Source: Desertivirga brevis
GTDB taxonomy: Bacteria; Bacteroidota; Bacteroidia; Sphingobacteriales; Sphingobacteriaceae
DNA: 64,000 nucleotides
Assembly: GCF_017355835.1 (NCBI RefSeq)
Contig: NZ_JAFEWF010000009.1
Coordinates: forward strand, 62,001 to 126,000
Direction: 5' to 3'
The notes under the pieces were generated by a model that searched no databases, was not told the DNA's origin, and saw only the letters and a program-made list of their open reading frames with translations. Each line of letters starts with the position of its first letter. Position 1 is the first letter of the stretch. A program made the translations under genes and the position numbers. Shown here piece by piece: positions 9,799 through 18,961 of this stretch.

Positions 9799-11673
9799 AT
9801 GGACAATAAGCACATATCGCAGTTAAAAAATCACGAGTTGTCTAACTGGCAAATGGCCGAATTACTAGATAGCATTAACATTGGTTTTTTTTCCCGCGAC
9901 CTTATTGCTGAAAAATATCTTAGTCTATCAGATGGCCTTTCTAAGATATACGGGTACACTTTAGAAGAGTTTTACAATAATAATAGGCTGTGGTACGATG
10001 TCATTCTGGAAGAAGACAGGTATGTTGCCGAGGAGGAACTGCAAGATCTTAAGAAGGGTAAGAAAAGCATTGCTGAATACCGTATTCAACACCCCGAGGG
10101 CAGCATAAGATGGCTGGAAGTAAGAACTCTTCCCGTATTTGATGGGGAAATTCTGGTGAGGGTAGAAGGTGTGGTATCTGATATTACCAAGCGCAAACTT
10201 GCAGAGTTACAAACTGTAAAAGCAAAAGAGCTTTCCGAGAGTATCATCAATAGCCTCCCAGGCATTTTCTACCTGTTTGACGAGCAAGGTAAGTATTTAA
10301 GCTGGAATAAGAATTTTGAAAAGATTACCGGATATGATGCTAAGGAAATTATAAACTTATCTCCACTTGATTTGGTTGTTGACAATGATCGAACTTCTGT
10401 TAGAGATGTTGTGCTCCGTGTTTTTCGGGACGGCCAGGGGGATGTAGAAGCCGGCTTGAAGGTAAAGGACGGAAACATCTATAAGTATTACTTCAATGGT
10501 CAAAAGCTTGTTATAGACGGCAAGAATTACCTGGCTGGAATGGGCATAGACATCTCTAAAAGGAAAGCTGCTGAGGAGACTTTGCAGAAAAATGAACAGA
10601 TGTTGTCTTATATCCTTGATTTAATTCCCCAGGCGATTTTCTGGAAGGACACTAAGAGTAACTTTATGGGGGGGAACAGCATTTTTGCAAAAATGTTGGG
10701 AGTAGATGATGTAAGAACGGTGATTGGTAAGAATGACTTTGATTTTTCACCTACACCGGAGGAAGCCCGAATGTATCAGCAGGACGACCAGGAGGTGATG
10801 AAAGCCAAAAGTCCAAGAATGCATTACATCGAAAGCTTTAGGCAAAGTAATGGAGAAGTAACTTGGCTCGATACCACTAAAATTCCTCTTAAGGACCAGA
10901 ATGATGAGGTGTATGGTATATTGGTGGTTATCGAGGATATCACGGAGAAGAAATTAAAGGAAGATAAACAGAAAAAAGTCAATGAAGATCTGATCCGGAA
11001 GAATATTGAGCTTACTGATTTTTCGTATATAGTTTCCCACCATCTACGTGCGCCTATATGTAAAGTACTTGGACTCGCATCTCTTTTCGATAGACAGAAT
11101 CCTGATACAGACTTGAATGGAGAAGTAATTGGGTATATAGCGAATGAAGTTGCCAATCTCGACACGGTAGTTAAGGATCTAAATACAATACTGGCAAATC
11201 AAAGTCCTGCTGGAAAGTTATTTGAGACCATTTCTCTTGCCGATCTGTTTAATGATGTCAAAAAACCTCATGAAAATGAATTACATGAAACAGGAGGAAT
11301 GATAAGACAAAGCTTCGAAGTGGCAACCGTGAAAACAGTCAGAAGTTATCTCTTCAGCATATTTTCAAACCTTATTAGCAATGCAATTAAATATAAGCAT
11401 CCTGAAAGAGCTCCGGAGATAGTGGTGAGGTCGTATTCGAGTGAAGGAGGGACATACGTCTCTTTTCAGGACAACGGCCTCGGGCTTGATCTGAAGAAGG
11501 TCGGGGGAAAGATCTTTGAGTTCTATAACAACTTTCAATACGGTTTAGGAACGGGGAGAGGTATTGGGTTGAAATTGGTAAAAACACAGGTAGAGGCAGT
11601 TGGTGGGAGTATTGAAGTGGAAAGTGCGCCTGGTGAAGGCACGTGTTTTAAGATTTACCTTCCGAACGAATAG
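9799..11673 (+). CDS. Multi-PAS sensor histidine kinase
   Basis: A 624-aa kinase with no clear transmembrane segment, so probably cytoplasmic. Three PAS domains can be traced (about 20-130, 150-255 and 265-385), each ending in a D-I-(S/T)-x-(R/K)-(K/R) linker (SDITKRK, GIDISKRK, IEDITEKK). The dimerisation domain has the phospho-acceptor box FSYIVSHHLRAPI with His at 414/415. The ATPase domain carries the N box NLISNAIKY (about 524), G1 DNGLGLDL and G2 GRGIGLKLVK. There is no fused or neighbouring response regulator, so it is an orphan kinase. Ligand unknown. Start chosen as the first ATG; nothing better is seen in the preceding 260 bp. Confidence 0.93.
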   Translation: MDNKHISQLKNHELSNWQMAELLDSINIGFFSRDLIAEKYLSLSDGLSKIYGYTLEEFYNNNRLWYDVILEEDRYVAEEELQDLKKGKKSIAEYRIQHPEGSIRWLEVRTLPVFDGEILVRVEGVVSDITKRKLAELQTVKAKELSESIINSLPGIFYLFDEQGKYLSWNKNFEKITGYDAKEIINLSPLDLVVDNDRTSVRDVVLRVFRDGQGDVEAGLKVKDGNIYKYYFNGQKLVIDGKNYLAGMGIDISKRKAAEETLQKNEQMLSYILDLIPQAIFWKDTKSNFMGGNSIFAKMLGVDDVRTVIGKNDFDFSPTPEEARMYQQDDQEVMKAKSPRMHYIESFRQSNGEVTWLDTTKIPLKDQNDEVYGILVVIEDITEKKLKEDKQKKVNEDLIRKNIELTDFSYIVSHHLRAPICKVLGLASLFDRQNPDTDLNGEVIGYIANEVANLDTVVKDLNTILANQSPAGKLFETISLADLFNDVKKPHENELHETGGMIRQSFEVATVKTVRSYLFSIFSNLISNAIKYKHPERAPEIVVRSYSSEGGTYVSFQDNGLGLDLKKVGGKIFEFYNNFQYGLGTGRGIGLKLVKTQVEAVGGSIEVESAPGEGTCFKIYLPNE

Positions 11674-11817
11674 CAAAAAGCAAATGCTCCCGTAGCAAAG
11701 CATAAAAAAGAAAAAACTGTTTACTGCTTCCTTATTTAGACTAATTCTTACTAACTTAGTCCCCCAGTTAAAGCCGTATAAACCGGCATTAAAAGTCAGT
11801 AAACATTGTCTTTAAAA

Positions 11818-13290
11818 ATGAAGAAACTACTTATTGTTATCTCAACATTAGTCTCACTTTCCTCTCAGGCGCAAAAAAACGTTTTCCTTGATCAGGCTTT
11901 TTGGCAAAATAAGCCGGATGTGAACCAGGTTAAGTCTGAAATAGAAAAAGGAAACAGTCCCTCTCAGCTAAATTTCATGAGCATGGATCCTGTGGTTTTA
12001 GCAATTAATTCACAGGCCTCTAATGAAACGATCAAGTTCCTTTTGGATCAGAAAGGGAATGACGTTCATAAGCTAACCCATGATGGTCGTACTTATATAT
12101 TTTGGGCTGCAAGTAAAGGCAATATAGAACTGATGGACTATTTATTGCAAAAAGGATCGGATGTTAAGGTGCAGGATAGTCATGGCTATACACCTCTGAC
12201 TTTTGCTGCTACAACCGGTCAGCAGGATACAAAACTCTATGATCTGTTGCAAAAACATGGTGCAGATTTTAAGAAAGATCTAAATCACGATGGGGCAAAT
12301 GCTTTATTGATAGGGGTAGGTAATGATAAAGGATTGGCACTTACCGACTATTTTATATCAAAAGGAGTTGATATAAAAAGTACTGATGCCGCTGGGAATA
12401 CAGCATTCAACTATGCTGCCCGTTCTGGGAATATCGAAAATATGAAAGCTTTGCTAAAAAGAGGTGTCGGGTATAACGATAATGCAATGCTAATGGCTAG
12501 CCAGGGATCCCGGAGAGATGCAACAAAACTGGAGGTTTATCAATACCTGGAAAGTCTTAAAATAAAACCGAATGCAATCGGAAAAGGAGGCGAAAATGTT
12601 CTTCATAACATTGCTCGTAAACCTAACCAGAAAGAGATTATTCAATACTTCATTTCAAAAGGAGTTGATGTAAATAAGGCAGATGCAGAAGGTAATACAC
12701 CATTGATGAACGCTGCGGCAGTTAACAGGGATACTGCCACCCTGGCTCTATTGGTAGCCAAAACAAAGAACATCAATCAGGCGAACAATAAAGGCGCAAC
12801 TGCATTAGCTTTAGCAGTGAGCAGTAACTCTGAACCTGTGGTAAGATATTTAATTGATAAGGGAGCTTCATTAAATGTAATTGACAAGAACGGAGATAAC
12901 CTGGCGGCTTACCTGCTGCAAGCTTACCAGCCTCGTACTTCAGAGGATTTTGCTGCTAAGTGGAAATTGCTTGAAGAAAAGGGAGTGAATCTGGCTACTG
13001 CTCAGAAAAATGGAAATACTCTATATCACCTTGCAGTGTTAAAAAATGATCTATCCCTGCTTAAACGTTTCGAGAATTTAAAGGTCGATATTAATACAAA
13101 AAATAGCGAGGGCCTCACTGCTCTTCACAAAGCAGCTATGGTTTCTAAAGACGACGCTATTCTAAAATACCTGGTATCATTGGGCGCAAAGAAAGATGTT
13201 CAAACCAGCTTTAATGAAACGGCATTCGATTTGGCAACCGAGAATGAGTACCTGGCAAAAAATAAAGTTTCTGTAGATTTTTTAAAATAA
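11818..13290 (+). CDS. Exported ankyrin-repeat protein
   Basis: A 490-aa protein from the ATG at 11818 (a TTG four codons earlier is in frame but less likely). An N-terminal signal peptide (MKKLLIVISTLVSLSSQAQ) precedes about ten ankyrin repeats, recognisable by repeated pattern DxxGxTxLxxAAxxGxxExxxxLLxxGAD, for example HDGRTYIFWAASKGNIELMDYL and SEGLTALHKAAMVSKDDAILKYL. Ankyrin proteins are protein-binding scaffolds; a periplasmic location is inferred from the signal. Its stop is followed 3 bp later by the DUF2271 gene, so it belongs to the flavin/redox operon and may hold or protect one of its proteins. Confidence 0.9.
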   Translation: MKKLLIVISTLVSLSSQAQKNVFLDQAFWQNKPDVNQVKSEIEKGNSPSQLNFMSMDPVVLAINSQASNETIKFLLDQKGNDVHKLTHDGRTYIFWAASKGNIELMDYLLQKGSDVKVQDSHGYTPLTFAATTGQQDTKLYDLLQKHGADFKKDLNHDGANALLIGVGNDKGLALTDYFISKGVDIKSTDAAGNTAFNYAARSGNIENMKALLKRGVGYNDNAMLMASQGSRRDATKLEVYQYLESLKIKPNAIGKGGENVLHNIARKPNQKEIIQYFISKGVDVNKADAEGNTPLMNAAAVNRDTATLALLVAKTKNINQANNKGATALALAVSSNSEPVVRYLIDKGASLNVIDKNGDNLAAYLLQAYQPRTSEDFAAKWKLLEEKGVNLATAQKNGNTLYHLAVLKNDLSLLKRFENLKVDINTKNSEGLTALHKAAMVSKDDAILKYLVSLGAKKDVQTSFNETAFDLATENEYLAKNKVSVDFLK

Positions 13291-13293
13291 TTG

Positions 13294-13788
13294 ATGAATA
13301 GGATTTTTAGTGCGGCTGCTGCCGCTTTATTGCTGTTGTTAACTATTTCAACGTCTTCCTTTGCTCAAAAGGGCGGATCATCTAAATACAAGTGCATGAT
13401 CCAGATGACTAACTATATGGGAGAGGGAGCCTACATTGTTGTTTCACTGATAGATAGCAAGGGAGCTTACGATAAAACCTTATATGTGATGGGCTCTGAT
13501 AAAAAGTGGTATCCTGATTTGAAAGAATGGCATAAGGCCTTTGCCAAAAAGAAACAAGACATCAGTGCAATCACAGGAGCATCCGTAGCTGGTGGAGACC
13601 GCAGTGTACATGTTTTAGAGATTGAAAACGCAAAGATCAATACAGGCTATAAACTGCGATTTGAAAGTGCATTAGAGGATAACAAATATCATATCAAAGA
13701 CGTGGAAGTTCCATTAACAACCGAAACGCTGTCTGGAAAAAGTGAAGGTACGGGCTATATCCGCTACGTGCGTTTCATGCCTAATTAA
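13294..13788 (+). CDS. DUF2271 periplasmic protein, probable flavinylation target
   Basis: A 164-aa protein with a signal peptide (cleavage near SSFAQ, residue 25) and a DUF2271-type domain (residues 30-164; YMGEGAYIVVSLID, YVRFMPN). Residues 89-97 read DISAITGAS. This resembles the D-x-[ILV]-[ST]-G-A-[ST] motif to which ApbE attaches FMN in NqrC and FMN-binding domains; by analogy S97 would be the acceptor. The gene is 3 bp after the ankyrin gene and 12 bp before the PepSY-reductase gene, and apbE lies just beyond. Role inferred: a periplasmic redox carrier bearing covalent FMN. The start is ATG at 13294. Confidence 0.8.
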   Translation: MNRIFSAAAAALLLLLTISTSSFAQKGGSSKYKCMIQMTNYMGEGAYIVVSLIDSKGAYDKTLYVMGSDKKWYPDLKEWHKAFAKKKQDISAITGASVAGGDRSVHVLEIENAKINTGYKLRFESALEDNKYHIKDVEVPLTTETLSGKSEGTGYIRYVRFMPN

Positions 13789-13800
13789 TACCTTTCTTGT

Positions 13801-15993
13801 ATGACGATATCTATTTGGAGATACAGCCATTTAGCCCTGGCTGTATCTTCTTTTATTTTGTTGACCCTGGCATCAGTAACAGGCATCATTCTCGCCTTTG
13901 AGCCTATCACGCAAAAAGTTCAACCTTATCGATCGTCAAATTTCGAGCAGTTAACCCTGGCTCAGACTCTACCTGTTCTTAAGAAGAAATATGCAGACAT
14001 CAGCGAAATGAGTGTTGATGCAAACGGATTCGTACTAATAAAGGCTTCGGATGAAGAAGGTGAGCCATTGGAAGTATACGTAGATGCCGCCAATGGAAAT
14101 ATCCTCGGAAAGCCGGCTAAGAAAAGTAGTTTCTTCGAATGGGTAACCGGGCTACACCGCTCTCTTTTCTTACATGAAACCGGCCGTTTCATTATTGGTC
14201 TCACCGCTTTTCTTCTAAGCTTAATCACGATATCGGGTCTCATTCTTGTTATTCAGCGGCAGCGTGGAATAAAACGTTTTTTTGCTAAGATTGCAAAAGA
14301 TAGCTTTGCGCAGTACTACCACGTAGTTTTAGGGCGACTAAGCCTGATCCCCATCCTTGTGATCGCTATTAGCGGAACGTACTTGTCTTTTCTGAGGTTC
14401 AAGCTGATTGAAGAAAAAAAAGTATCAAAGGAAGTAGATTTCGATGCGATCCGCTCCAAACCAGAAAAAACGCTGCAGGATATTGAGTTATTCAAACGAA
14501 CCCTGCTGTCAGAAGTAGAGTCTGTTGAATTTCCTTTTTCAGAGGATGTGGAGGATTATTACACCTTGAAGCTTGAGGATAAAGAGCTAACAGTTAACCA
14601 AATCACAGGGGATATTCTTACGGAGGTACCTTATTCAACAGCAACGATAGCAGGTAAATTAAGCCTGGATGTTCATACCGGCCGCACAAATGCTATCTGG
14701 GCTATTGTGCTTATGATTGCCTCCGGAAATATTTTATTCTTCATTTATTCTGGTTTTGCCATTACACTTAAACGCAGGAAGAACATTGGCAAAAACAAGT
14801 TTAAGCCAGAGGAGGCACGTTTTGTTATTTTGGTAGGGTCTGAAAATGGCACAACCTTTAAATTTGCAAAGGCAGTTCAGGAACAATTACTGGCAAAGGG
14901 TGAGAAATCGGTCGTTGCAGAATTAAACAATTATAAAGAGTTTCCGAAGGCAGAACATTTGCTGATCATGACTTCCACTTACGGATTAGGTGAAGCTCCG
15001 AGCAATGCAAGTCGGTTCCTCTCCCTTCTCGAGAAATATCCACAGAAACAGAAGGTCACCTTTTCCATACTCGGCTTTGGTTCTCATGCCTATCCTGATT
15101 TCTGTCGTTATGCTTATGATGTCAATAACAAATTAGCTGTGAAGGACTGGGCCTCGGCCTTGTTAGAAGTCCATACGGTAAATGACAAGTCTATAGAGGA
15201 GTTTAATCTTTGGATGGAAGCCTGGTCGAGCCAGGCAGATATCAGGCTTGAAGGGAATGAGGTCATTAACCTGACCGCACCTCCAGACCTGGAACCATTC
15301 CAGGTAATTGCTAACTCGGAAGCACAAACAGATGAAACCTTTTTATTGCGTTTAAAAGGAAAGGCTACAGCAAACTTTACTTCCGGAGATTTGCTTGCAA
15401 TTTATCCAGCTAATGATCATAGAGAACGGTTATACTCCATTGGTAAAATAGGCGATGAGCTTCAATTAAGCGTGAAGTTGCACGAGAATGGCTTGGGATC
15501 AGGCTATTTACATAAACTGAATGGTGGAGAGGAAATTAAAGCTCGTCTTGTTTCCAATCCTCATTTTCATTTTCCGGAAAAGGCTTCTTCTGTTTTCCTT
15601 ATATCTAACGGTACAGGAATAGCACCCTTCCTGGGGATGATCGCCCAAAATAGAGATAAATTACCCGTGGTTTTATATTGTGGATTCAGGCAAAGGAGCT
15701 CATTTAACATCTTTGGAAATTTTCTTCAACAGCAGCAATCGGAGGGACGACTTCAAAAGATTGAGCTTGCGCTTTCCCGCGAGGAAGAGAAACTCTATGT
15801 TAGCAATATGATAGAACGCGACGCTTCTGGTATTGCAAAAAGTCTTGCCGAAGGGGGTGTAATCATGCTTTGCGGGTCTTTATCCATGCAGAAAGACGTT
15901 ATCACCGTACTGGACAAAATTTGCCTGGATCAAAACAGCAAAAGTGTAAGTTATTATCAATCGCATGGGCAGATCCTGATGGATTGCTATTAA
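13801..15993 (+). CDS. PepSY transmembrane-flavodoxin-NADPH reductase fusion
   Basis: A 730-aa inner-membrane protein. Residues 1-325 form a PepSY-associated membrane domain (helices near 9-33, 125-152, 170-198 and 300-325; the first is YSHLALAVSSFILLTLASVTG). Residues 340-480 are a flavodoxin domain with FMN loops (GSENGTTFKFAK, TSTYGLGEAPSNA). Residues 490-730 are a ferredoxin-NADP reductase module with FAD motif RLYSIG and nucleotide motifs SNGTGIAPFLG and YCGFRQRSSF. The layout would pass electrons from cytoplasmic NADPH through FAD and FMN across the membrane, here plausibly to the flavinylated DUF2271 protein. Such reductases are often linked to ferric-siderophore reduction, which is an alternative role. 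Confidence 0.88.
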   Translation: MTISIWRYSHLALAVSSFILLTLASVTGIILAFEPITQKVQPYRSSNFEQLTLAQTLPVLKKKYADISEMSVDANGFVLIKASDEEGEPLEVYVDAANGNILGKPAKKSSFFEWVTGLHRSLFLHETGRFIIGLTAFLLSLITISGLILVIQRQRGIKRFFAKIAKDSFAQYYHVVLGRLSLIPILVIAISGTYLSFLRFKLIEEKKVSKEVDFDAIRSKPEKTLQDIELFKRTLLSEVESVEFPFSEDVEDYYTLKLEDKELTVNQITGDILTEVPYSTATIAGKLSLDVHTGRTNAIWAIVLMIASGNILFFIYSGFAITLKRRKNIGKNKFKPEEARFVILVGSENGTTFKFAKAVQEQLLAKGEKSVVAELNNYKEFPKAEHLLIMTSTYGLGEAPSNASRFLSLLEKYPQKQKVTFSILGFGSHAYPDFCRYAYDVNNKLAVKDWASALLEVHTVNDKSIEEFNLWMEAWSSQADIRLEGNEVINLTAPPDLEPFQVIANSEAQTDETFLLRLKGKATANFTSGDLLAIYPANDHRERLYSIGKIGDELQLSVKLHENGLGSGYLHKLNGGEEIKARLVSNPHFHFPEKASSVFLISNGTGIAPFLGMIAQNRDKLPVVLYCGFRQRSSFNIFGNFLQQQQSEGRLQKIELALSREEEKLYVSNMIERDASGIAKSLAEGGVIMLCGSLSMQKDVITVLDKICLDQNSKSVSYYQSHGQILMDCY

Positions 15994-16985
15994 TGCTTCA
16001 ATCGCTTCTTTTTCAAACGCAGGTCTTTCGAGGAGTATATCTTTCCTTCATCAGTGATTAGGATATAGCTGAATTCTGGGAAAGACTTGATCAGGTCAAT
16101 GCCCGACTTTTTACCAAGTACCATCATTGAAGTACTGAATCCGTTAGCTTTCTCAGTACTTGGCCCAAATATAGTTACACTACAAACACCTGTAGCCGGG
16201 TAACCGGTTGCGGGATTGATAATATGCGCGTATCGCTTGCCGTCGAAAACAACAAATTTTTCATAACTTCCTGAGGTAACCACAGCGTTCTTTGTTAAAG
16301 CCATCACCTGGAATATTTCATCGTTTTTTAGCGGATTAGTGATCCCTATTTTCCAGTTCGTGCCATTAGGATGTTTTCCCCAAACTGCCATATCTCCTGA
16401 TCCATTTACAATTCCGGCCTCAATACCTTTTGCCTGCATCATTTCACGACACCGATCGGCTGCATAACCTTCGCCCAAGGCTCCGAACCCAATCTTCATC
16501 CCGGCTCTTTTCAAAAAGATAGTGCTTTTTTCCTTATCCAGGATAATATCCTTATACCCTACCTTTTCAACTGATTTCTTAACCGCTTCAGGAGAGGGCA
16601 TCTCTGTCATAGACCCATCGAATTTCCATATCCTGTCCATAGCAGCAAAGCTGATGTCGAAGGCTCCATGAGTTAGCTCCGAAAGCTGAAGAGCGCGTTC
16701 TGTGAGTTCAAAGACCTCTTTGTCAACTTTCACAGGCGCGATCCCTGCATTACGGTTTACCTGCGATATCTGCGTCTCAGGCTTCCAGTCGGATATTAAA
16801 AATTCAATTCTGCTAACCTCTGCAATAACCTGATCTATTTCCCGCTGCGCAGTTACTGAGTCCTTAGCCACGATAGTGATGTCCCAGCGGCTGCCCATAA
16901 GTTTAGCTGTCCTCTTGCCTAATGTCTGGGAAAGACCGTGAAGCGTAAGTACTGACAGGAAAAGTAATAGAAAGATTTTTTTCAT
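15990..16985 (-). CDS. apbE: FAD:protein FMN transferase
   Basis: An exported ApbE-family enzyme of about 331 aa that transfers FMN from FAD to Ser/Thr in target proteins, using Mg. Start set at 16985 (MKKIFLLLFLSVLTLHGLSQ signal peptide); an in-frame ATG 17 codons earlier would put a non-signal segment in front. Family signatures: MGSRWDI near the N-terminus, GFGALGEGYAADRC, NGSGDMAVWG, HIINPATGYPA and GFSTSMMVLG. It is convergent with the PepSY-reductase gene and overlaps its stop by 4 bp. The neighbouring DUF2271 protein has the expected target motif. Confidence 0.95.
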   Translation of the reverse strand: MKKIFLLLFLSVLTLHGLSQTLGKRTAKLMGSRWDITIVAKDSVTAQREIDQVIAEVSRIEFLISDWKPETQISQVNRNAGIAPVKVDKEVFELTERALQLSELTHGAFDISFAAMDRIWKFDGSMTEMPSPEAVKKSVEKVGYKDIILDKEKSTIFLKRAGMKIGFGALGEGYAADRCREMMQAKGIEAGIVNGSGDMAVWGKHPNGTNWKIGITNPLKNDEIFQVMALTKNAVVTSGSYEKFVVFDGKRYAHIINPATGYPATGVCSVTIFGPSTEKANGFSTSMMVLGKKSGIDLIKSFPEFSYILITDEGKIYSSKDLRLKKKRLKH

Positions 16986-17130
16986 CCTATGAACTGCCTG
17001 AAGCAATAGTAATTGATCTAATATAGATGGTATCAAGATTGCAAAGGTAGCAATCTTTTGTTGTCCGGAGATTTGCGATGCTGGCGCAAAGAAGAAGTCA
17101 GGATAGCCCTTTCTGCTTGTTACATATCTC

Positions 17131-18030
17131 TTAAGAAGCTTTTCTAAACTGAGAAGGAGTTAGCTCCAGGTGCTTCTTGAAAAAGTTATTGAAGTGTGTA
17201 CTTTCTTCAAAACCTAAAGCGTATGCAATCTCCGAAATATTCCAGGTACTGTGCTTTAATAGAATTTTGGCTTCCTTTAGGAGCCTCTGCAGGATCAATT
17301 CAGATGTTGTTTTGCTTGTTGTTTCTTTAACAGATTTATTCAAATGGTTTACGTGCACAGCAAGCTGGGCTGCAAAGTCGGATGCAGAACGAAAAGCCAA
17401 ACGCTGTCCCACATTAGTTATCGGAAATTGTTTCTCCAATAAGTCAAGGAACAATGAAGAAATCCTTGATGAAGCATTAGAGGCATCAGTGCTTATAGTC
17501 GTTGCCGACCGGATCTTAAGCGTTTTATGAATAAGCTGAAACACGAGGTTTCTCAGCACGTCATTTTTAAAGTTAAAATCTGCATTGATCTCTTCAAGCA
17601 TTTGCTGGTAAACAGAAGCAATACCTTCTACCTCATTTTCTTCAAGCTCGTATACCGGAAAACCACCAGGTTGAAAAACCGGGTATCGCCTCAGATCTCC
17701 GAAGCCGTCGAAATAATCCTCGGAAAAGATACAGCTAAAGCCCCTCTGCTCTGGCTCAAGTGGAACCCAGTTGTAGGGAATCATTGGATTTGCAAACAGA
17801 AGAGCGTAGTTTGAAATCTCGAAGCTTTTATCTGCATAGTGGATCCTGCTTTTTCCTTTTACCAAACAGATCTTGAAATAGTTCTTTTTATCGAAGGAGA
17901 TAGGAGGTGCATCTGTAGCTGCAAGCTCATTAATTTGAAAAACATTAAAATGAGCACGTCCGTTGTTAAAATCAAGAGGTTTCTTGAGAAATCTTTCTGT
18001 GTAATATTGTTCCAGTGTTTGCAGTTTCAT
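17131..18030 (-). CDS. AraC-family regulator
   Basis: A 299-aa transcription factor. The frame could open at 18162, but the ATG at 18030 is preferred: GGGAG stands about 10 bases upstream on its strand, it gives the usual family length, and the longer form would overlap the upstream gene. N-terminal AraC-type binding domain (HFNVFQINELAATDAPPISF; HYADKSFEI), C-terminal double helix-turn-helix (FAAQLAVHVNHLNKSVKETTSKTT and WNISEIAYALGFEESTHFNNFFKKHLELTPSQFR). It follows the SnoaL-like gene on the same strand, a common pairing in Sphingobacteriales in which the regulator controls a small stress or detoxification unit. Confidence 0.9.
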   Translation of the reverse strand: MKLQTLEQYYTERFLKKPLDFNNGRAHFNVFQINELAATDAPPISFDKKNYFKICLVKGKSRIHYADKSFEISNYALLFANPMIPYNWVPLEPEQRGFSCIFSEDYFDGFGDLRRYPVFQPGGFPVYELEENEVEGIASVYQQMLEEINADFNFKNDVLRNLVFQLIHKTLKIRSATTISTDASNASSRISSLFLDLLEKQFPITNVGQRLAFRSASDFAAQLAVHVNHLNKSVKETTSKTTSELILQRLLKEAKILLKHSTWNISEIAYALGFEESTHFNNFFKKHLELTPSQFRKAS

Positions 18031-18154
18031 CGGTAAATACTCCCTGTAATGCCGGGTATGCTTATCAACGACCGCTATAAAATTATGCAAAAATTTCATT
18101 TGTTGGATTTGAAACAGGGACAAGGCCTTTCTAGTTCTTGTCCCTGTAATGGAT

Positions 18155-18607
18155 TTAGGCAACGCTTTCCTTTATAAAAGTTTCTAAGGGGGCCTCAATA
18201 GCTTCCAGGGCAACCAATGGGTTCCAGAAGTCTACATACTTCGTTATTTTTCCATCAATAGTATTATGTACAACGGATATGTACTTCTGGTTGTAGGGCT
18301 TGCCTGTAGAAATGGCATGGCCTTTACTTGTAAATTCAGCGATCACTAAAGCTGGATCTTCCGTGGCATGGAAGTGTAAATTCTCGAACTCAACCTTGAA
18401 GTGCTCAGGGAAGTTTTTCATATACTCAAACAACTCCTGTTTACCTTTTACGCTTTCGGGAAAGCCTTTGGGGCCATAGGGAAACTCAAGAACGCCGTCT
18501 TCGGTGAAAAGATCTACCCATTCAGCAATTCTTCCTGCTGAAAGGTACTCTAAGTGATTTTTAAATGCTTGTTGTGCTAACTCTCTTGTGTTTTCTTGTG
18601 ATTTCAT
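18155..18607 (-). CDS. SnoaL-like (NTF2 fold) protein
   Basis: A 150-aa protein with an NTF2/SnoaL-like cone fold over its whole length (HLEYLSAGRIAEWVDLFTEDGVLEFPYGP; GKQELFEYMKNFP; FTSKGHAISTGKPYNQKYISVVH; KITKYVDFWNPL). Members include isomerases, aldol cyclases and many proteins of unknown role; no specific reaction can be assigned. The start at 18607 is well supported by AAAGGAG 7 bases upstream on its strand, an unusually strong Shine-Dalgarno for this genome. The longer frame to 18652 adds 15 unlikely residues. Likely co-regulated with the AraC gene 124 bp downstream. Confidence 0.88.
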   Translation of the reverse strand: MKSQENTRELAQQAFKNHLEYLSAGRIAEWVDLFTEDGVLEFPYGPKGFPESVKGKQELFEYMKNFPEHFKVEFENLHFHATEDPALVIAEFTSKGHAISTGKPYNQKYISVVHNTIDGKITKYVDFWNPLVALEAIEAPLETFIKESVA

Positions 18608-18649
18608 GATTGTATCTCCTTTTAATTTTCTTTTTGTTAATTGTTGATA

Positions 18650-18657
18650 CAAAGGTA
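18650..18657 (-). promoter_or_regulatory. -7 promoter element for the SnoaL-like gene
   Basis: On the minus strand this reads TACCTTTG, an exact match to the Bacteroidota -7 consensus TAnnTTTG, 42 bases upstream of the start codon. No clear -33 element was found at the usual distance. Confidence 0.6.
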
Positions 18658-18961
18658 GATCTGTAAGCAGGGGTAGGGATAACAGTATTCAAATCGAAAA
18701 TTATAAAAATCAAATATTAGACTTAAAAAGGCGATTTTTTCATGCTTTAGGTGTCTGGATTAAGCTTGTTAGAGCGCCAGTAATAGATGTTAGATAGCAC
18801 TCCAATATTTTGTTGAACTTATCTCCGACTTATTGCTTGCTTTTCTATGAATTACCTGAATAAGCATCATTATTTTTTTAGACGAATTGCTATAACATGA
18901 CCTTAATCATTTCCACAATAAGGCTCTTCTATATTTTCGCGACTGTAAATCTTACTTTATC
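18658..18961. other. Divergent intergenic region, mostly featureless
   Basis: AT-rich DNA between the divergent SnoaL-like and 396-aa genes. The only candidate site for the plus-strand gene is TATATTTT at 18930-18937, 7 of 8 against TAnnTTTG plus flexible end. No RNA gene or clear repeat seen. Confidence 0.4.

Noticed and set aside
17177..18036. Plus-strand open frames over the AraC gene at 17131-18030
   Set aside because: They are antisense to a clear AraC protein and show no family-like sequence.
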